From NCBI GenBank assembly GCA_964389525.1, contig CAYMEX010000003.1, positions 1-64,000 of the forward strand: a stretch of DNA of 64,000 bases, in the 5' to 3' direction. A model generated the notes under the pieces. That model was not told the origin of the DNA, ran no database searches, and saw only the letters and a program-made list of their open reading frames with translations. The translations under genes and the position numbers were made by a program. Position 1 is the first letter of the stretch. The number at the start of each line of letters is the position of its first letter. This document shows, piece by piece, positions 1-8,437 of this stretch. Origin of the DNA: JAFLTL01 sp964389525. Its GTDB lineage: Bacteria > Bacteroidota > Bacteroidia > Bacteroidales > Muribaculaceae.

Positions 1-206
1 GCAAGGCTGCCAAGAGCGCTGTCTGCAAGATCAACATCGACTCCGACAGCCGTCTGGCCATGACCGCCGCAGTGCGCAAGGTCTTCGTCGAGAAGCCCGG
101 TGAGTTCGACCCCCGCAAATATCTCGGCCCGGCACGCGACGAGATGGAGAAGCTCTACAAGCACAAGATCGAGAACGTGCTCGGCTCAAACGGCAAGGCT
201 GAATAA
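1..206 (+). CDS. fba: Class II fructose-bisphosphate aldolase, C-terminal end only
   Basis: Only the last 67 codons are inside the window; the gene starts upstream. The frame begins with the codon at position 3 and stops at TAA 204-206. The visible text, containing INIDSDSRLAMTAAVRK followed by EFDPRKYLGPARDEM, matches the conserved tail of class II (metal-dependent) aldolases, where the INID(S/T)D segment belongs to the substrate-phosphate binding region. The enzyme interconverts fructose 1,6-bisphosphate with dihydroxyacetone phosphate and glyceraldehyde 3-phosphate in cytoplasmic glycolysis. The gene is closed by a strong hairpin at 241-272. The zinc ligands lie outside the window and cannot be checked. 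Confidence 0.85.
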   Translation, partial: KAAKSAVCKINIDSDSRLAMTAAVRKVFVEKPGEFDPRKYLGPARDEMEKLYKHKIENVLGSNGKAE

Positions 207-240
207 TAAAAGGCGTCAGCAAGCCAAAACCACCATAATG

Positions 241-272
241 CACGCCGTGCCATGCCGGCACGGCGTGTTTTT
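241..272 (+). terminator. Rho-independent terminator after fba
   Basis: An 11-bp perfect stem (CACGCCGTGCC at 241-251 with GGCACGGCGTG at 257-267), a 5-nt loop and a run of five T at 268-272. It separates the aldolase gene from phoH. Confidence 0.85.
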
Positions 273-322
273 CTCTCACTCCGCACTCTACACCCGACCA
301 ACTTTTTTCTTTTTTCATTGAA

Positions 323-1309
323 TTGAACGAGCGCACAATCATCATCGAAAACGTCGATCCCGTAGCTTTCTACGGAATCAACAACTCGCATCTGCAGCTC
401 ATCAAGAGCCTTTATCCGAAATTGCGCATCGCCGCACGCGGACAGGTGATCAAGGCACTTGGATCTCCCGACGACACAGCCGACTTCGAGAAAAAGATAA
501 AAGAGCTCGAAGCCTGGTGCGAACGCTACAACAAGCTCACCGACGAGGTCATCATCGACATAGTGAAAGGCTCGTCGCCCAAACCCGAACAAAACAACGA
601 TCACGCCATTATCTACGGCGTGAACGGCAAACCCATATCGGCACGCAACGCCAACCAGCAGAAACTCATCAGGGAGTTTGAGGAGAACGATCTGACGTTT
701 GCGCTCGGCCCCGCCGGCACAGGCAAGACCTACATAGCGATAGCGCTGGCCGTCAGAGCGCTCAAAAACCGCGAAGCGCGCCGTCTCATCCTTTCGCGTC
801 CGGCCGTGGAGGCAGGCGAGAAACTCGGTTTCCTGCCCGGCGACATGAAAGACAAGATCGACCCGTATCTTCAGCCGCTCTACGACGCGCTTGAAGACAT
901 GATACCGGCCGCCAAACTCAAGGAGTATATGGAGACCGGCGTGATACGCATCGCGCCTCTCGCCTTCATGCGAGGCCGCACTCTCAACGACGCCATCATC
1001 GTGCTCGATGAGGCACAGAACACCACACGCCACCAGATAAAGATGTTTCTGACCCGACTCGGCATGAACGCCAAGATGATCATCACCGGCGACGTGACAC
1101 AGATCGACCTCCCGCGCACAGTGCAGTCGGGCCTCATACACGCCCTCTCGGTGCTCCGCGGCGTCAAGGGCATCGGCAAGGTCGAGTTCAGCAAGAAAGA
1201 TATAGTGCGTCACCCGCTCGTGCAGCGCATAGTCGAGGCCTACGAGCGCGAGAAGGAGGCCGAGGAGAAAACCGCCGAGGCCGAAGACGACACCGTTTAC
1301 GACGAATAA
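323..1309 (+). CDS. phoH: PhoH family ATPase
   Basis: A 328-residue cytoplasmic P-loop ATPase of the PhoH/YbeZ family, thought to work in RNA metabolism together with YbeY, which is also encoded in this window at 57.6-58.1 kb. Walker A is GPAGTGKT at residues 129-136. Walker B is IIVLDEAQN at about 225-233, followed by the sensor-like TGDVTQ at 255-260. The N-terminal 110 residues carry the small RNA-binding-like region usual in this family. No ATG fits; the best start is TTG at 323, which gives the family's normal N-terminus. The C-terminus is strongly acidic. It lies 50 bp after the fba terminator and 40 bp before purC, so it may head the following run of genes. The exact start is the least certain part. 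Confidence 0.9.
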   Translation: MNERTIIIENVDPVAFYGINNSHLQLIKSLYPKLRIAARGQVIKALGSPDDTADFEKKIKELEAWCERYNKLTDEVIIDIVKGSSPKPEQNNDHAIIYGVNGKPISARNANQQKLIREFEENDLTFALGPAGTGKTYIAIALAVRALKNREARRLILSRPAVEAGEKLGFLPGDMKDKIDPYLQPLYDALEDMIPAAKLKEYMETGVIRIAPLAFMRGRTLNDAIIVLDEAQNTTRHQIKMFLTRLGMNAKMIITGDVTQIDLPRTVQSGLIHALSVLRGVKGIGKVEFSKKDIVRHPLVQRIVEAYEREKEAEEKTAEAEDDTVYDE

Positions 1310-1349
1310 AATCCACTCATCAACTATAAATCAGTCATTCTCTGAAGAT

Positions 1350-2300
1350 ATGAAAGCTCTCACCCGCACCGACTACAGTTTTCCCGGTCAGACCTCGGTA
1401 TATCACGGCAAAGTCCGCGACGTGTACTCGATTTCCGATGACATACTTGTGATGGTCGCCACCGACCGCATCTCGGCATTTGACGTCGTACTACCCGAAG
1501 GAATACCCTACAAAGGACAGGTACTCAACCAGATCGCGGCATTCATGCTCGACTCGACCGCCGACATCGTGCCTAACTGGAAGATAGCTGTGCCCGACCC
1601 GATGGTCACCGTAGGCTACCGTTGCGAGGGTTTCAAGGTCGAGATGATCATACGCGGATACCTGACGGGCAGCGCATGGCGCGACTACGTGGCCGGATGC
1701 CGCGAGATATGCGGCGTGAAGCTCCCCGACGGAATGCGCGAGAACGAGCGTTTCCCCGAGCCGATCATCACCCCCACCACCAAAGCCGACGAAGGACACG
1801 ACGAGAACATCTCTAAAGAGGAGATCATAGCCCGCGGCATCGTCTCGGCCGAAGACTACGAGGTGATGGAGCAGTACACCCGCGCCCTCTTCAAGCGCGG
1901 CACCGAGATCGCGGCTGCCCGCGGCCTCATCCTCGTCGACACGAAATATGAGTTCGGCAAGCGCGACGGCAAGGTGATACTGATCGACGAGATCCACACC
2001 CCCGACTCATCGCGCTACTTCTATGCCGACGGCTACGAGGAGCGTTTCGCCAAAGGCGAGCCCCAGCGTCAGCTCTCCAAGGAGTTTGTGCGCCAGTGGC
2101 TCATCGACCACAACTTCATGGGCAAGGCCGGCCAGACGGTACCCGAGATGACTCCCGAGTTCGTGAAGTCGGTGTCCGACCGCTATATCGAGCTCTACGA
2201 GCACATCACCGGCCACAAATTTGAGAAAGCCGACGCCGACAACCTCGAGGAGCGCATCGGCAAGAACGTGCTCGACTGCATCACAGCCATAGGCAAGTGA
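1350..2300 (+). CDS. purC: Phosphoribosylaminoimidazole-succinocarboxamide synthase
   Basis: SAICAR synthase joins aspartate to CAIR with ATP in step 8 of purine synthesis. The 316-residue length matches the longer form of the family found in Bacteroidota and yeast. Diagnostic segments are YHGKVRDVYSI near residue 19, ATDRISAFDVVLPEGIPYKG near 38-57, and EMIIRGYLTGSAWRDY near 98-113, the ATP and CAIR binding loops. It starts at ATG 1350. Its stop codon TGA (2298-2300) overlaps the GTG start of menG, so the two are probably translationally coupled although their pathways differ. Confidence 0.95.
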   Translation: MKALTRTDYSFPGQTSVYHGKVRDVYSISDDILVMVATDRISAFDVVLPEGIPYKGQVLNQIAAFMLDSTADIVPNWKIAVPDPMVTVGYRCEGFKVEMIIRGYLTGSAWRDYVAGCREICGVKLPDGMRENERFPEPIITPTTKADEGHDENISKEEIIARGIVSAEDYEVMEQYTRALFKRGTEIAAARGLILVDTKYEFGKRDGKVILIDEIHTPDSSRYFYADGYEERFAKGEPQRQLSKEFVRQWLIDHNFMGKAGQTVPEMTPEFVKSVSDRYIELYEHITGHKFEKADADNLEERIGKNVLDCITAIGK

Positions 2301-3043
2301 ACCGCGAAGTAGAACAGATCAACCCCTACGACGGCGACACGCGCGGCAAGACCTCGCAGGTGCGCGACATGTTTGACTCGATCGCGCCCGCCTACGACTT
2401 CATGAACCGCGCGATGACGCTCGGCGTCGACCGCGCATGGCGGCGCAAGGCCGTGGAAGTGGCGGCGCAGGGTGCTCCGGCGAGCATTCTCGACCTGGCC
2501 ACCGGCACCGCCGATCTGGCCATCGCGCTTGCCCGGCGTCTGCCCGACGCGTGCGTCACGGGCGCCGACCTGTCGGAACGCATGATCGAGGCCGGCCGGG
2601 TCAAAGTGAGCCGGGCCGGGCTCGACAGCCGCGTGACCCTCCAGGTCGCCGACGGTCTGCATCTGCCAATGCCCGACTCCACGTTCGACTGCATCACCAT
2701 CGCCTACGGCATACGCAACTTTGCGTCGATGCTCGACGGCTACCGCGAGATGTGGCGCGTGCTGCGCCCCGGCGGCCGCATCGTGGTGCTCGAACTGTCG
2801 ACCCCGACCAACCCTGTGGCTCTCGCTCTCTACAACATCTACACGCGCACGCTCATACCGGCCGTCGGACGCCTTGTGTCGCACGACTGCCGCGCCTACA
2901 GCTATCTGCCCGAAAGCGTCAGAGCCGTCGCACAGGGCGAGAGGATGACCGCGCTTATGACCGAGGCCGGTTTCACCGGCGCACGCTTCCGCCGGCTCAC
3001 CTTCGGCTCCTGCACAATATACACTGCAACAAAACCTGCATAA
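2297..3043 (+). CDS. menG: Demethylmenaquinone methyltransferase
   Basis: A class I SAM-dependent methyltransferase (UbiE/MenG, 248 residues) that carries out the last step of menaquinone synthesis, methylating demethylmenaquinone. The N-terminal signature with NRAMTLGVDRAWRRKAV is at about 37-53, the SAM-binding glycine-rich loop DLATGTADLA at 66-75, and the ubiE signature IAYGIRNF near 137-144. Menaquinone is the usual quinone of anaerobic Bacteroidales, so MenG rather than UbiE is the sensible name. The start is GTG 2297, inside the purC stop. ychF follows after 9 bp. Confidence 0.93.
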   Translation: MNREVEQINPYDGDTRGKTSQVRDMFDSIAPAYDFMNRAMTLGVDRAWRRKAVEVAAQGAPASILDLATGTADLAIALARRLPDACVTGADLSERMIEAGRVKVSRAGLDSRVTLQVADGLHLPMPDSTFDCITIAYGIRNFASMLDGYREMWRVLRPGGRIVVLELSTPTNPVALALYNIYTRTLIPAVGRLVSHDCRAYSYLPESVRAVAQGERMTALMTEAGFTGARFRRLTFGSCTIYTATKPA

Positions 3044-3052
3044 AACTCAACT

Positions 3053-4156
3053 ATGGCCCTTCAATGCGGAATAGTAGGACTGCCCAACGTGGGCAAGTCG
3101 ACTCTTTTCAACTGTCTCTCCAACGCCAAGGCGCAGTCGGCCAATTTCCCCTTCTGCACCATCGAGCCCAATGTGGGCGTCATCACCGTACCCGATGACC
3201 GCCTGACACGTCTCGTCGAGATGTGCCAGCCGCGCAGCGTGGTGCCCGCTACCGTCGAGATCGTCGACATAGCCGGACTCGTCAAAGGCGCAAGCAAGGG
3301 CGAGGGCCTCGGCAACAAGTTTCTCGCCAACATACGCGAGACCGACGCCATACTCCACGTGCTCCGCTGTTTCGACGACGACAACATCACCCATGTCGAC
3401 GGATCGGTCGACCCCGTGCGCGACAAGGAGATCATCGACTTCGAGCTGCAGATCAAAGACCTCGAGACTGTCGACTCACGCCTCGCCAAGGTCATAAAGC
3501 AGGCACAGACCGGCGGCGACAAGACCGCGAAGATGCAGGCCGGAGTGCTTCAGCAGATCAAAGACGCGCTTGAGGCCGGAAAACCCGCGCGCTCGGTGGC
3601 ATTCGAGACCCCCGACGAGCAGAAATTTGCCCGCGAGCTCTTTCTGCTCACCTCCAAGCCGGTGCTCTACGTGTGCAACGTCGACGACGCGTCGGCCGTC
3701 AGCGGCAACCGCTATGTCGACGCCGTGCGCAAGGCCGTCGAGGGCGAGGGTGCCGACATACTCATAGTGGCCGCACAGACCGAGAGCGACATCGCCGAGC
3801 TCGACACATGGGAGGAGCGCAAGGAGTTTCTCGCCGAGATCGGACTCGAGGAGAGCGGCGTATCGCGCCTGATACGCGCCGCCTACCACCTGCTCGACCT
3901 GCAGACCTACTTCACCGCTGGCCCCGACGAGGTGCGCGCCTGGACATTCCGCCGCGGCTTCAAGGCTCCGCAGTGCGCCGGCATCATCCACACCGATTTC
4001 GAGAAAGGATTTATCCGCGCCGAGGTGATAAAATACGACGACTATGTGACGCTCGGCGGTGAGACAGCCGTCAAGGACGCCGGAAAGCTCTCAGTCGAGG
4101 GCAAGGAATACATCGTGCAGGACGGCGACATAATGCACTTCCGCTTCAATGTCTGA
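3053..4156 (+). CDS. ychF: Redox-regulated ATPase/GTPase YchF
   Basis: A 367-residue Obg-related P-loop NTPase. G1 is GLPNVGKST at 9-17. Switch II is DIAGLVKGASKGEGLG near 75. Like other YchF/Ola1 proteins it prefers ATP and binds ribosomes. The C-terminal third is the TGS domain (TYFTAGPDEVRAWTFRRG followed by GIIHTDFEKGFIRAEV). It is a cytoplasmic translation-associated factor; its precise role is still debated in the literature. It begins at ATG 3053, 9 bp after menG, and overlaps the next gene by 8 bp, pointing to co-transcription from purC onwards. Confidence 0.95.
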   Translation: MALQCGIVGLPNVGKSTLFNCLSNAKAQSANFPFCTIEPNVGVITVPDDRLTRLVEMCQPRSVVPATVEIVDIAGLVKGASKGEGLGNKFLANIRETDAILHVLRCFDDDNITHVDGSVDPVRDKEIIDFELQIKDLETVDSRLAKVIKQAQTGGDKTAKMQAGVLQQIKDALEAGKPARSVAFETPDEQKFARELFLLTSKPVLYVCNVDDASAVSGNRYVDAVRKAVEGEGADILIVAAQTESDIAELDTWEERKEFLAEIGLEESGVSRLIRAAYHLLDLQTYFTAGPDEVRAWTFRRGFKAPQCAGIIHTDFEKGFIRAEVIKYDDYVTLGGETAVKDAGKLSVEGKEYIVQDGDIMHFRFNV

Positions 4157-4595
4157 CACACAGCTACAGCCCGCCGACGGGCAGATGGATCTCGCACCGG
4201 AGGCACCGTATCAGTTCGGCCTCTACCTGCAGGTGCGCGACTACGAGACCGACGCGCAGGGCATCGTCAACAACGCCAACTACCTGCACTATCTCGAGCA
4301 CACGCGCCACATGTTCTGCAAGTGGCGCGGCATATCGTTCGGCGACATGCTCGAGGAGCGCATAATCGCTGTGCTCAACCGCCTCGAGATTGACTACCGC
4401 TCGTCGCTTTGCGGCGGCGACCTCGCCAAAAGCTGCCTGTGGCTGGAGCGCAAAGGTCCGCGCTTCATCTTCCATCAGGACATATTCCGCTGGCCCGACA
4501 TGTCGTCGCCCGTCACATCGGCCGTAGCCACCGTTGTCGCCAAGCGCGACGGCAAGGTCATGCGCGGCGACGAGCTCGCCTCCATACTGCTCTGA
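4149..4595 (+). CDS. Acyl-CoA thioesterase, hotdog fold (YbgC/4HBT type)
   Basis: A 148-residue single-domain hotdog protein. The segment VRDYETDAQGIVNNANYLHYLEHTRH at about 29-54 is the 4HBT/YbgC catalytic region, with D35 at the place of the catalytic aspartate and a central helix starting at NNANYL. Such enzymes hydrolyse short- to medium-chain or aromatic acyl-CoA thioesters; the substrate cannot be read from sequence. The start ATG 4149 lies inside the last codons of ychF in another frame. An alternative is a FatB-like thioesterase, but that family is longer. Confidence 0.85.
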   Translation: MSDTQLQPADGQMDLAPEAPYQFGLYLQVRDYETDAQGIVNNANYLHYLEHTRHMFCKWRGISFGDMLEERIIAVLNRLEIDYRSSLCGGDLAKSCLWLERKGPRFIFHQDIFRWPDMSSPVTSAVATVVAKRDGKVMRGDELASILL

Positions 4596-4647
4596 TACAG
4601 CGCGGCCGCCACATTCTCCCACACTCTCCGACCCTCTCCCACAAAAA

Positions 4648-5784
4648 ATGGACAAAACAGCAATGCCATACACGCCTGCCGACAATCGCGCAGCCGCGCG
4701 TATGGCATTCGCTTCGTTGCGCGGGATGAAACTGAGCCTCGCCCGCCAGCTGCTGTCGCGTGTGCCCGACGAACACACGTTTCTCACCGCACCGGCCGCA
4801 CAGCTCTCGGCCATGCTCGGCTTCAGCACGCGTCTGCTCGACAGCGATCTGCGCTCATCGGCCCTCGATCAGGCGAAAGATGAGCTGCGGTTCACGACGG
4901 CGTCGGGCATAACCCCACTGTATTTCACCGACAGTGCATTCCCGCATCGTCTCGACTCATGCGACGACGCTCCCGCACTGCTATATGCCATAGGTGGCTG
5001 CGACCTCAACTATCAGCACTCCGTAGCCATCGTCGGCACGCGCCATGCCACGCCCTACGGCACCGGCTTCGTCGACCGCCTCGTGGCCGACATCGCCGAG
5101 GCCATGCCCGGCACACTCATTGTCAGCGGACTCGCCTACGGCATAGACATCGCGGCACACAAAGCCGCGCTCAGCCACGGATTGCCCACCGTGGCGGTGC
5201 TCGCCCACGGCCTTGCCACCATCTACCCCTCGAGCCACCGCCACATAGCGGCCGAAATAGCCCGCACGGGCGGCATGCTGCTCACCGAATACCGCCACGA
5301 CGCCCCGGTGCACCGAGGCAACTTCCTCGCCCGCAACCGCATAATCGCCGGCATAGCCGACTGCACCGTCGTTGTCGAGTCGGCCGAGAAAGGGGGCGCG
5401 CTCGTCACCGCAGGCATCGCCCAGAGCTACGACCGCGACGTTTTCGCCCTGCCCGGACGCATCTCCGACCCCTACAGTAAAGGCTGCAACCGCCTTATCG
5501 CCAACAACGGAGCCGCACTCATACAGAGCGCAGCCGACCTGATGGACGCGATGGGATGGACGCAGAAAAAAGCGGTACAGGGCATCCAAAAAGAGATTTT
5601 CACTGTTTATAACGATAAAGAGCAAGCCGTGGCCGACTACCTCACCCAAAACGGCGAAGGGCAGATCAACGCCATGGCCGTCGCCCTCAACATACCCATG
5701 CACAAGCTCATGGCACTGCTTGTCGACATGGAGTTCAAAGGCTACATCGCCACATATCCCGGCGGACGTTATCGACTGGCCTGA
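4648..5784 (+). CDS. dprA: DNA-processing protein DprA
   Basis: A RecA loader for incoming single-stranded DNA in transformation. The SMF/DprA Rossmann-like core includes VGTRHATPYG, SGLAYGIDIAAH and FLARNRIIAGI, preceded by a helical SAM-like region. A winged-helix DprA C-terminal domain follows (last ~60 residues, starting near VADYLTQNGEG). The frame is open upstream to 4534, but ATG 4648 gives the normal N-terminus and leaves a 52-bp spacer after the thioesterase; the product is then 378 residues. Bacteroidales carry DprA widely, although natural competence is rarely shown. Confidence 0.92.
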   Translation: MDKTAMPYTPADNRAAARMAFASLRGMKLSLARQLLSRVPDEHTFLTAPAAQLSAMLGFSTRLLDSDLRSSALDQAKDELRFTTASGITPLYFTDSAFPHRLDSCDDAPALLYAIGGCDLNYQHSVAIVGTRHATPYGTGFVDRLVADIAEAMPGTLIVSGLAYGIDIAAHKAALSHGLPTVAVLAHGLATIYPSSHRHIAAEIARTGGMLLTEYRHDAPVHRGNFLARNRIIAGIADCTVVVESAEKGGALVTAGIAQSYDRDVFALPGRISDPYSKGCNRLIANNGAALIQSAADLMDAMGWTQKKAVQGIQKEIFTVYNDKEQAVADYLTQNGEGQINAMAVALNIPMHKLMALLVDMEFKGYIATYPGGRYRLA

Positions 5785-5823
5785 AAAAGTGCCACACCAC
5801 ACAAACACATACACACCGACACC

Positions 5824-6696
5824 ATGAAAAAAAACATACCGGCATCAGAACTCATCATCAATCCCGACGGCACCTGCTTCCACCTCCATCTCCACCCCTC
5901 GCAGCTCACCGACCGCATCATACTCGTCGGTGACCCGGGTCGCGTCGACATGGTGGCCGAATTTTTCGACACACGCGACTTCGAGGTGTCGTCGCGCGAG
6001 TTCCACACTATCGGGGGCACATACCGAGGCAAACCCGTCATGTGTCTGAGCCACGGCATCGGCCCCGACAACATCGACATCGTCATCAACGAGCTCGACG
6101 CGCTCGCCAACATCGACTTCGACACGCGCGAGGTGCGCGACACACTGCGCAGCCTCACCATGGTGCGCATCGGCACCTCGGGCTCGCTGCAGCCCGACCT
6201 GAAAATAGGCATCCCCGTCATCGCCGCGCGATCCATCGGATTTGACGGAGTGCTCAACTATTACGCCGGCCGCAACGAGGTCTCAGATCTCGATTTTGAG
6301 GAAAAATTCTGCGAGCATGTCGGCTGGAATCCGACGTGGGCACGTCCCTACGTCGTAGAGGCCGATAAAACGCTCGTAGAGCAGATCGGAGGCGACGACA
6401 TGGTGCGTGGCTGCACAATCTCGGCCGTCGGCTTCTACGGCCCTCAGGGACGCGAATTACGCCTTCCTCTCGCCAACCCCGACCTCAACTCCCGCATCGA
6501 GACATTCCGCTACGGCGGACAGCCCGTCACCAACTACGAGATGGAGAGCGCTCCCCTGCAGGGGCTCGGCCGCCTCATGGGGCACCGCGCCATGACCGTG
6601 TGCAACATCATCGCCAACCGCATGTGCCACGAAGCCGCCCCCAACTACAAGACCGCCATGCCCGACCTCATCCGCAAAGTCCTCGACCGCATCTGA
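5824..6696 (+). CDS. Nucleoside phosphorylase, uridine phosphorylase-like
   Basis: A 290-residue PNP/UDP-superfamily enzyme. The early segment VGDPGRVDMVAEFFD is the phosphate-binding GDPGR motif, and VRIGTSGSLQPDLKIG near residue 117 is the second phosphate/ribose loop. NYEMESAPLQGLGRLMGHRAMTVCNIIANR carries the EME ribose-binding glutamates and the catalytic region. It splits uridine or a related nucleoside with phosphate, feeding bases and ribose 1-phosphate to salvage. It is slightly longer than E. coli Udp (253 residues), as is common in Bacteroidota. The base specificity is inferred only. It lies 39 bp after dprA and is the last gene of the plus-strand run. Confidence 0.85.
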   Translation: MKKNIPASELIINPDGTCFHLHLHPSQLTDRIILVGDPGRVDMVAEFFDTRDFEVSSREFHTIGGTYRGKPVMCLSHGIGPDNIDIVINELDALANIDFDTREVRDTLRSLTMVRIGTSGSLQPDLKIGIPVIAARSIGFDGVLNYYAGRNEVSDLDFEEKFCEHVGWNPTWARPYVVEADKTLVEQIGGDDMVRGCTISAVGFYGPQGRELRLPLANPDLNSRIETFRYGGQPVTNYEMESAPLQGLGRLMGHRAMTVCNIIANRMCHEAAPNYKTAMPDLIRKVLDRI

Positions 6697-6728
6697 TCGC
6701 ACCTGTCATCTTAAGTGCCGCTGATTTG

Positions 6729-6819
6729 TGGGCGTACTGTCGCACGCCCCTACAAATCAATACCATATCAACTGTGCAATCAGTCTCAATCGGAGTAGGG
6801 GCGTGCGAAAGTACGCCCA
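6729..6819. repeat. Composite inverted pair of family-A hairpin repeats, copy 1
   Basis: Two family-A units face each other: a minus-oriented unit at 6729-6753 and a plus-oriented one at 6795-6819, separated by 41 bp. Each unit is GTAGG followed by a hairpin with an 8-bp stem (GGGCGTGC / GTACGCCC, one G-T pair) and a GACA or GAAA loop. A second composite with the same 41-bp spacing and a related spacer is at 10878-10969. It lies in the convergent gap between the phosphorylase and the GYF/CD225 gene. No transposase is nearby. Confidence 0.85.
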
Positions 6820-6860
6820 GAGCCAACTATCGGCACAAATTCATAAACACCTGAAAATAA

Positions 6861-6892
6861 AGAGGACGCACAAACCGTGCGTCCTCTTTATC
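6861..6892. terminator. Bidirectional terminator
   Basis: An 11-bp perfect stem (AGAGGACGCAC at 6861-6871 with GTGCGTCCTCT at 6877-6887), a 5-nt loop, A-rich on the left (AAAATAA) and T-rich on the right (TTTATC). It sits between two convergent genes. The inner stem GGACGCAC/GTGCGTCC is the same as that of the family-B repeats elsewhere in the window. Confidence 0.7.
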
Positions 6893-6920
6893 ATTATCGT
6901 GCCTGCAAGCGATCACGCGC

Positions 6921-7466
6921 TTACAGGAGCATGGCGAGGATCTGGAATGGCATAATCATCAGGCCGGTGACGAAACCGATAATCGAGCACCAGTAGGCGC
7001 GCTCCGACGAGCGGCACGCACCTTTGCGGTCTCCGTCGTTCCACTGTTTTTTCACCTGACACGAAAACACTATAGCGATAATGCCAAGCGGCAGCGAGAA
7101 CAATGCGGTGACGACGATCGACCACCACAGATAGGCCGACGGGCACTCCGCATCAGCGTCGGTTGAGCCGACCACTGCAGTCTGCACAGCGGCAGCAGGA
7201 GCCGCGACGCGCACAGGGGGCGCCGGGGGCGTCAGGCGCACCGGCTCCGCCACAGTCTCCGTCACCGTCTCTGCCACAACGGTCTCAGGCTCAAGCGGCC
7301 ACAGCACGGCGGCGAGCTCCGGTATCTCGGAGGCCGCCACCCACTGCGTCAGTCCGCGGTGCCACGCATACGTGTCGGGCGATATGCCCATCGCCTTCAG
7401 CTGCTGCGCCGTGTAAGGCCCGGCATGGCTGCGGTTCACTACAATCCAGTATTGGTTTTCCTCCAT
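6921..7466 (-). CDS. GYF-domain plus CD225/dispanin membrane protein
   Basis: A 181-residue protein of two recognisable parts. Residues 1 to about 55 form a GYF_2 domain (YWIVVNRSHAGPYTAQQLKAMGI followed by WHRGLTQWVAASEIPEL). A linker rich in Pro, Val, Thr and Ala follows. The last ~70 residues form a CD225-like domain with two hydrophobic segments (WWSIVVTALFSLPLGIIAIVF and CSIIGFVTGLMIMPFQILAMLL) around the polar SCQVKKQWNDGDRKGA loop. In Bacteroidota this architecture is common but its role is unknown. It is the last gene of a four-gene minus-strand set, 2 bp after deoC. The function is not assigned. Confidence 0.85.
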   Translation of the reverse strand: MEENQYWIVVNRSHAGPYTAQQLKAMGISPDTYAWHRGLTQWVAASEIPELAAVLWPLEPETVVAETVTETVAEPVRLTPPAPPVRVAAPAAAVQTAVVGSTDADAECPSAYLWWSIVVTALFSLPLGIIAIVFSCQVKKQWNDGDRKGACRSSERAYWCSIIGFVTGLMIMPFQILAMLL

Positions 7467-7468
7467 GA

Positions 7469-8434
7469 TCAGAAGAATTTAGTCTCCGATCCGAGGATCG
7501 ACGAGAGCAGATTGTTGGCCAGACGGCTTGCTCCGATGCGGAACAGTTCGGGCGTGAGCCACTCCTCGCCGAGCACCTCCTTTATCACCGTGTAGTATGC
7601 CACGGCATCGGCGGTCGTTGCGATGCCTCCGGCAGCCTTGAAGCCTATCTTCTTGCCGGTGGCCTCGTAGTAATCCTTTATGCAGCAGGCCATGACGTAG
7701 GCGGCCTCAAGCGATGCGCCGGGATAGCCCTTGCCGGTCGAAGTCTTCAGGAAATCGGCACCGGCATAGAGCGCGAGCACCGAAGCGGCACGCACGTTGG
7801 CGGCCGTCTGCAGCGCGCCCGTCTCAAGTATCACCTTGAGTTTGGCCTGATGGCATGAGTGCTTGATCTCGGAGATCTCGTCGGCCACACTCTCCCAGTC
7901 GCCGTCGAGGAAGTCGCCGAGGTTGAGCACTATGTCGATCTCGTCGGCGCCGTCGGCCACAGCGAGAGCCGTCTCGGCCACCTTCACCTCAAGAAATGTC
8001 TGCGACGAGGGGAAGCCGCCAGCCACACAGGCCACGGCCACGTCGCTCACCTCGAGCGTCGAGCGCACCACCTGCGCGAAATTGGGGTAAACGCATATCG
8101 CGGCCACCGACGGCAGCTCGGGATGCTCATCCTCAAAATCGTTTACGCGCTCGACAAACTTTGTCACCGAGCGTGTCGAGTCGGTGGCGTTGAGCGTGGT
8201 GAGGTCGATTGTCGAGAGCAGGAAGCGCCACACCTCGGCGTTGTCGTTCTCGGCCTTGTGTTCGGCTATGATTTTCTCTACGGCGGCAAGCACCTTGCAG
8301 TCGTCGGCCGGAGCCGATGAAGCAGCCGCCATCTGGTGATATTTGTCGGTATGTATCTCCTGTCCGTGGTCGTGGCCATGATCATGGTCGTGGCCGCAGC
8401 AGCAGTCGTGATCGTGGTGATGATTATGTTCCAT
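7469..8434 (-). CDS. deoC: Deoxyribose-phosphate aldolase with His-rich N-terminal extension
   Basis: DeoC cleaves 2-deoxyribose 5-phosphate to glyceraldehyde 3-phosphate and acetaldehyde in deoxynucleoside breakdown. The Schiff-base lysine is K230 in FLKTSTGKGYPGAS. Other family segments are VAAICVYPNF near 110 and EIDIVLNLGDFLDG near 165. At 321 residues it is about 60 longer than E. coli DeoC (259). The extra part is the N-terminus, where residues 1-33 hold 12 His and three consecutive Cys, looking like a metal-binding tail. The ATG at 8434 is only 3 bp after the mazG-like stop, so the tail is probably translated. An internal start at residue 35 would remove it. Confidence 0.92.
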   Translation of the reverse strand: MEHNHHHDHDCCCGHDHDHGHDHGQEIHTDKYHQMAAASSAPADDCKVLAAVEKIIAEHKAENDNAEVWRFLLSTIDLTTLNATDSTRSVTKFVERVNDFEDEHPELPSVAAICVYPNFAQVVRSTLEVSDVAVACVAGGFPSSQTFLEVKVAETALAVADGADEIDIVLNLGDFLDGDWESVADEISEIKHSCHQAKLKVILETGALQTAANVRAASVLALYAGADFLKTSTGKGYPGASLEAAYVMACCIKDYYEATGKKIGFKAAGGIATTADAVAYYTVIKEVLGEEWLTPELFRIGASRLANNLLSSILGSETKFF

Positions 8435-8437
8435 AAA

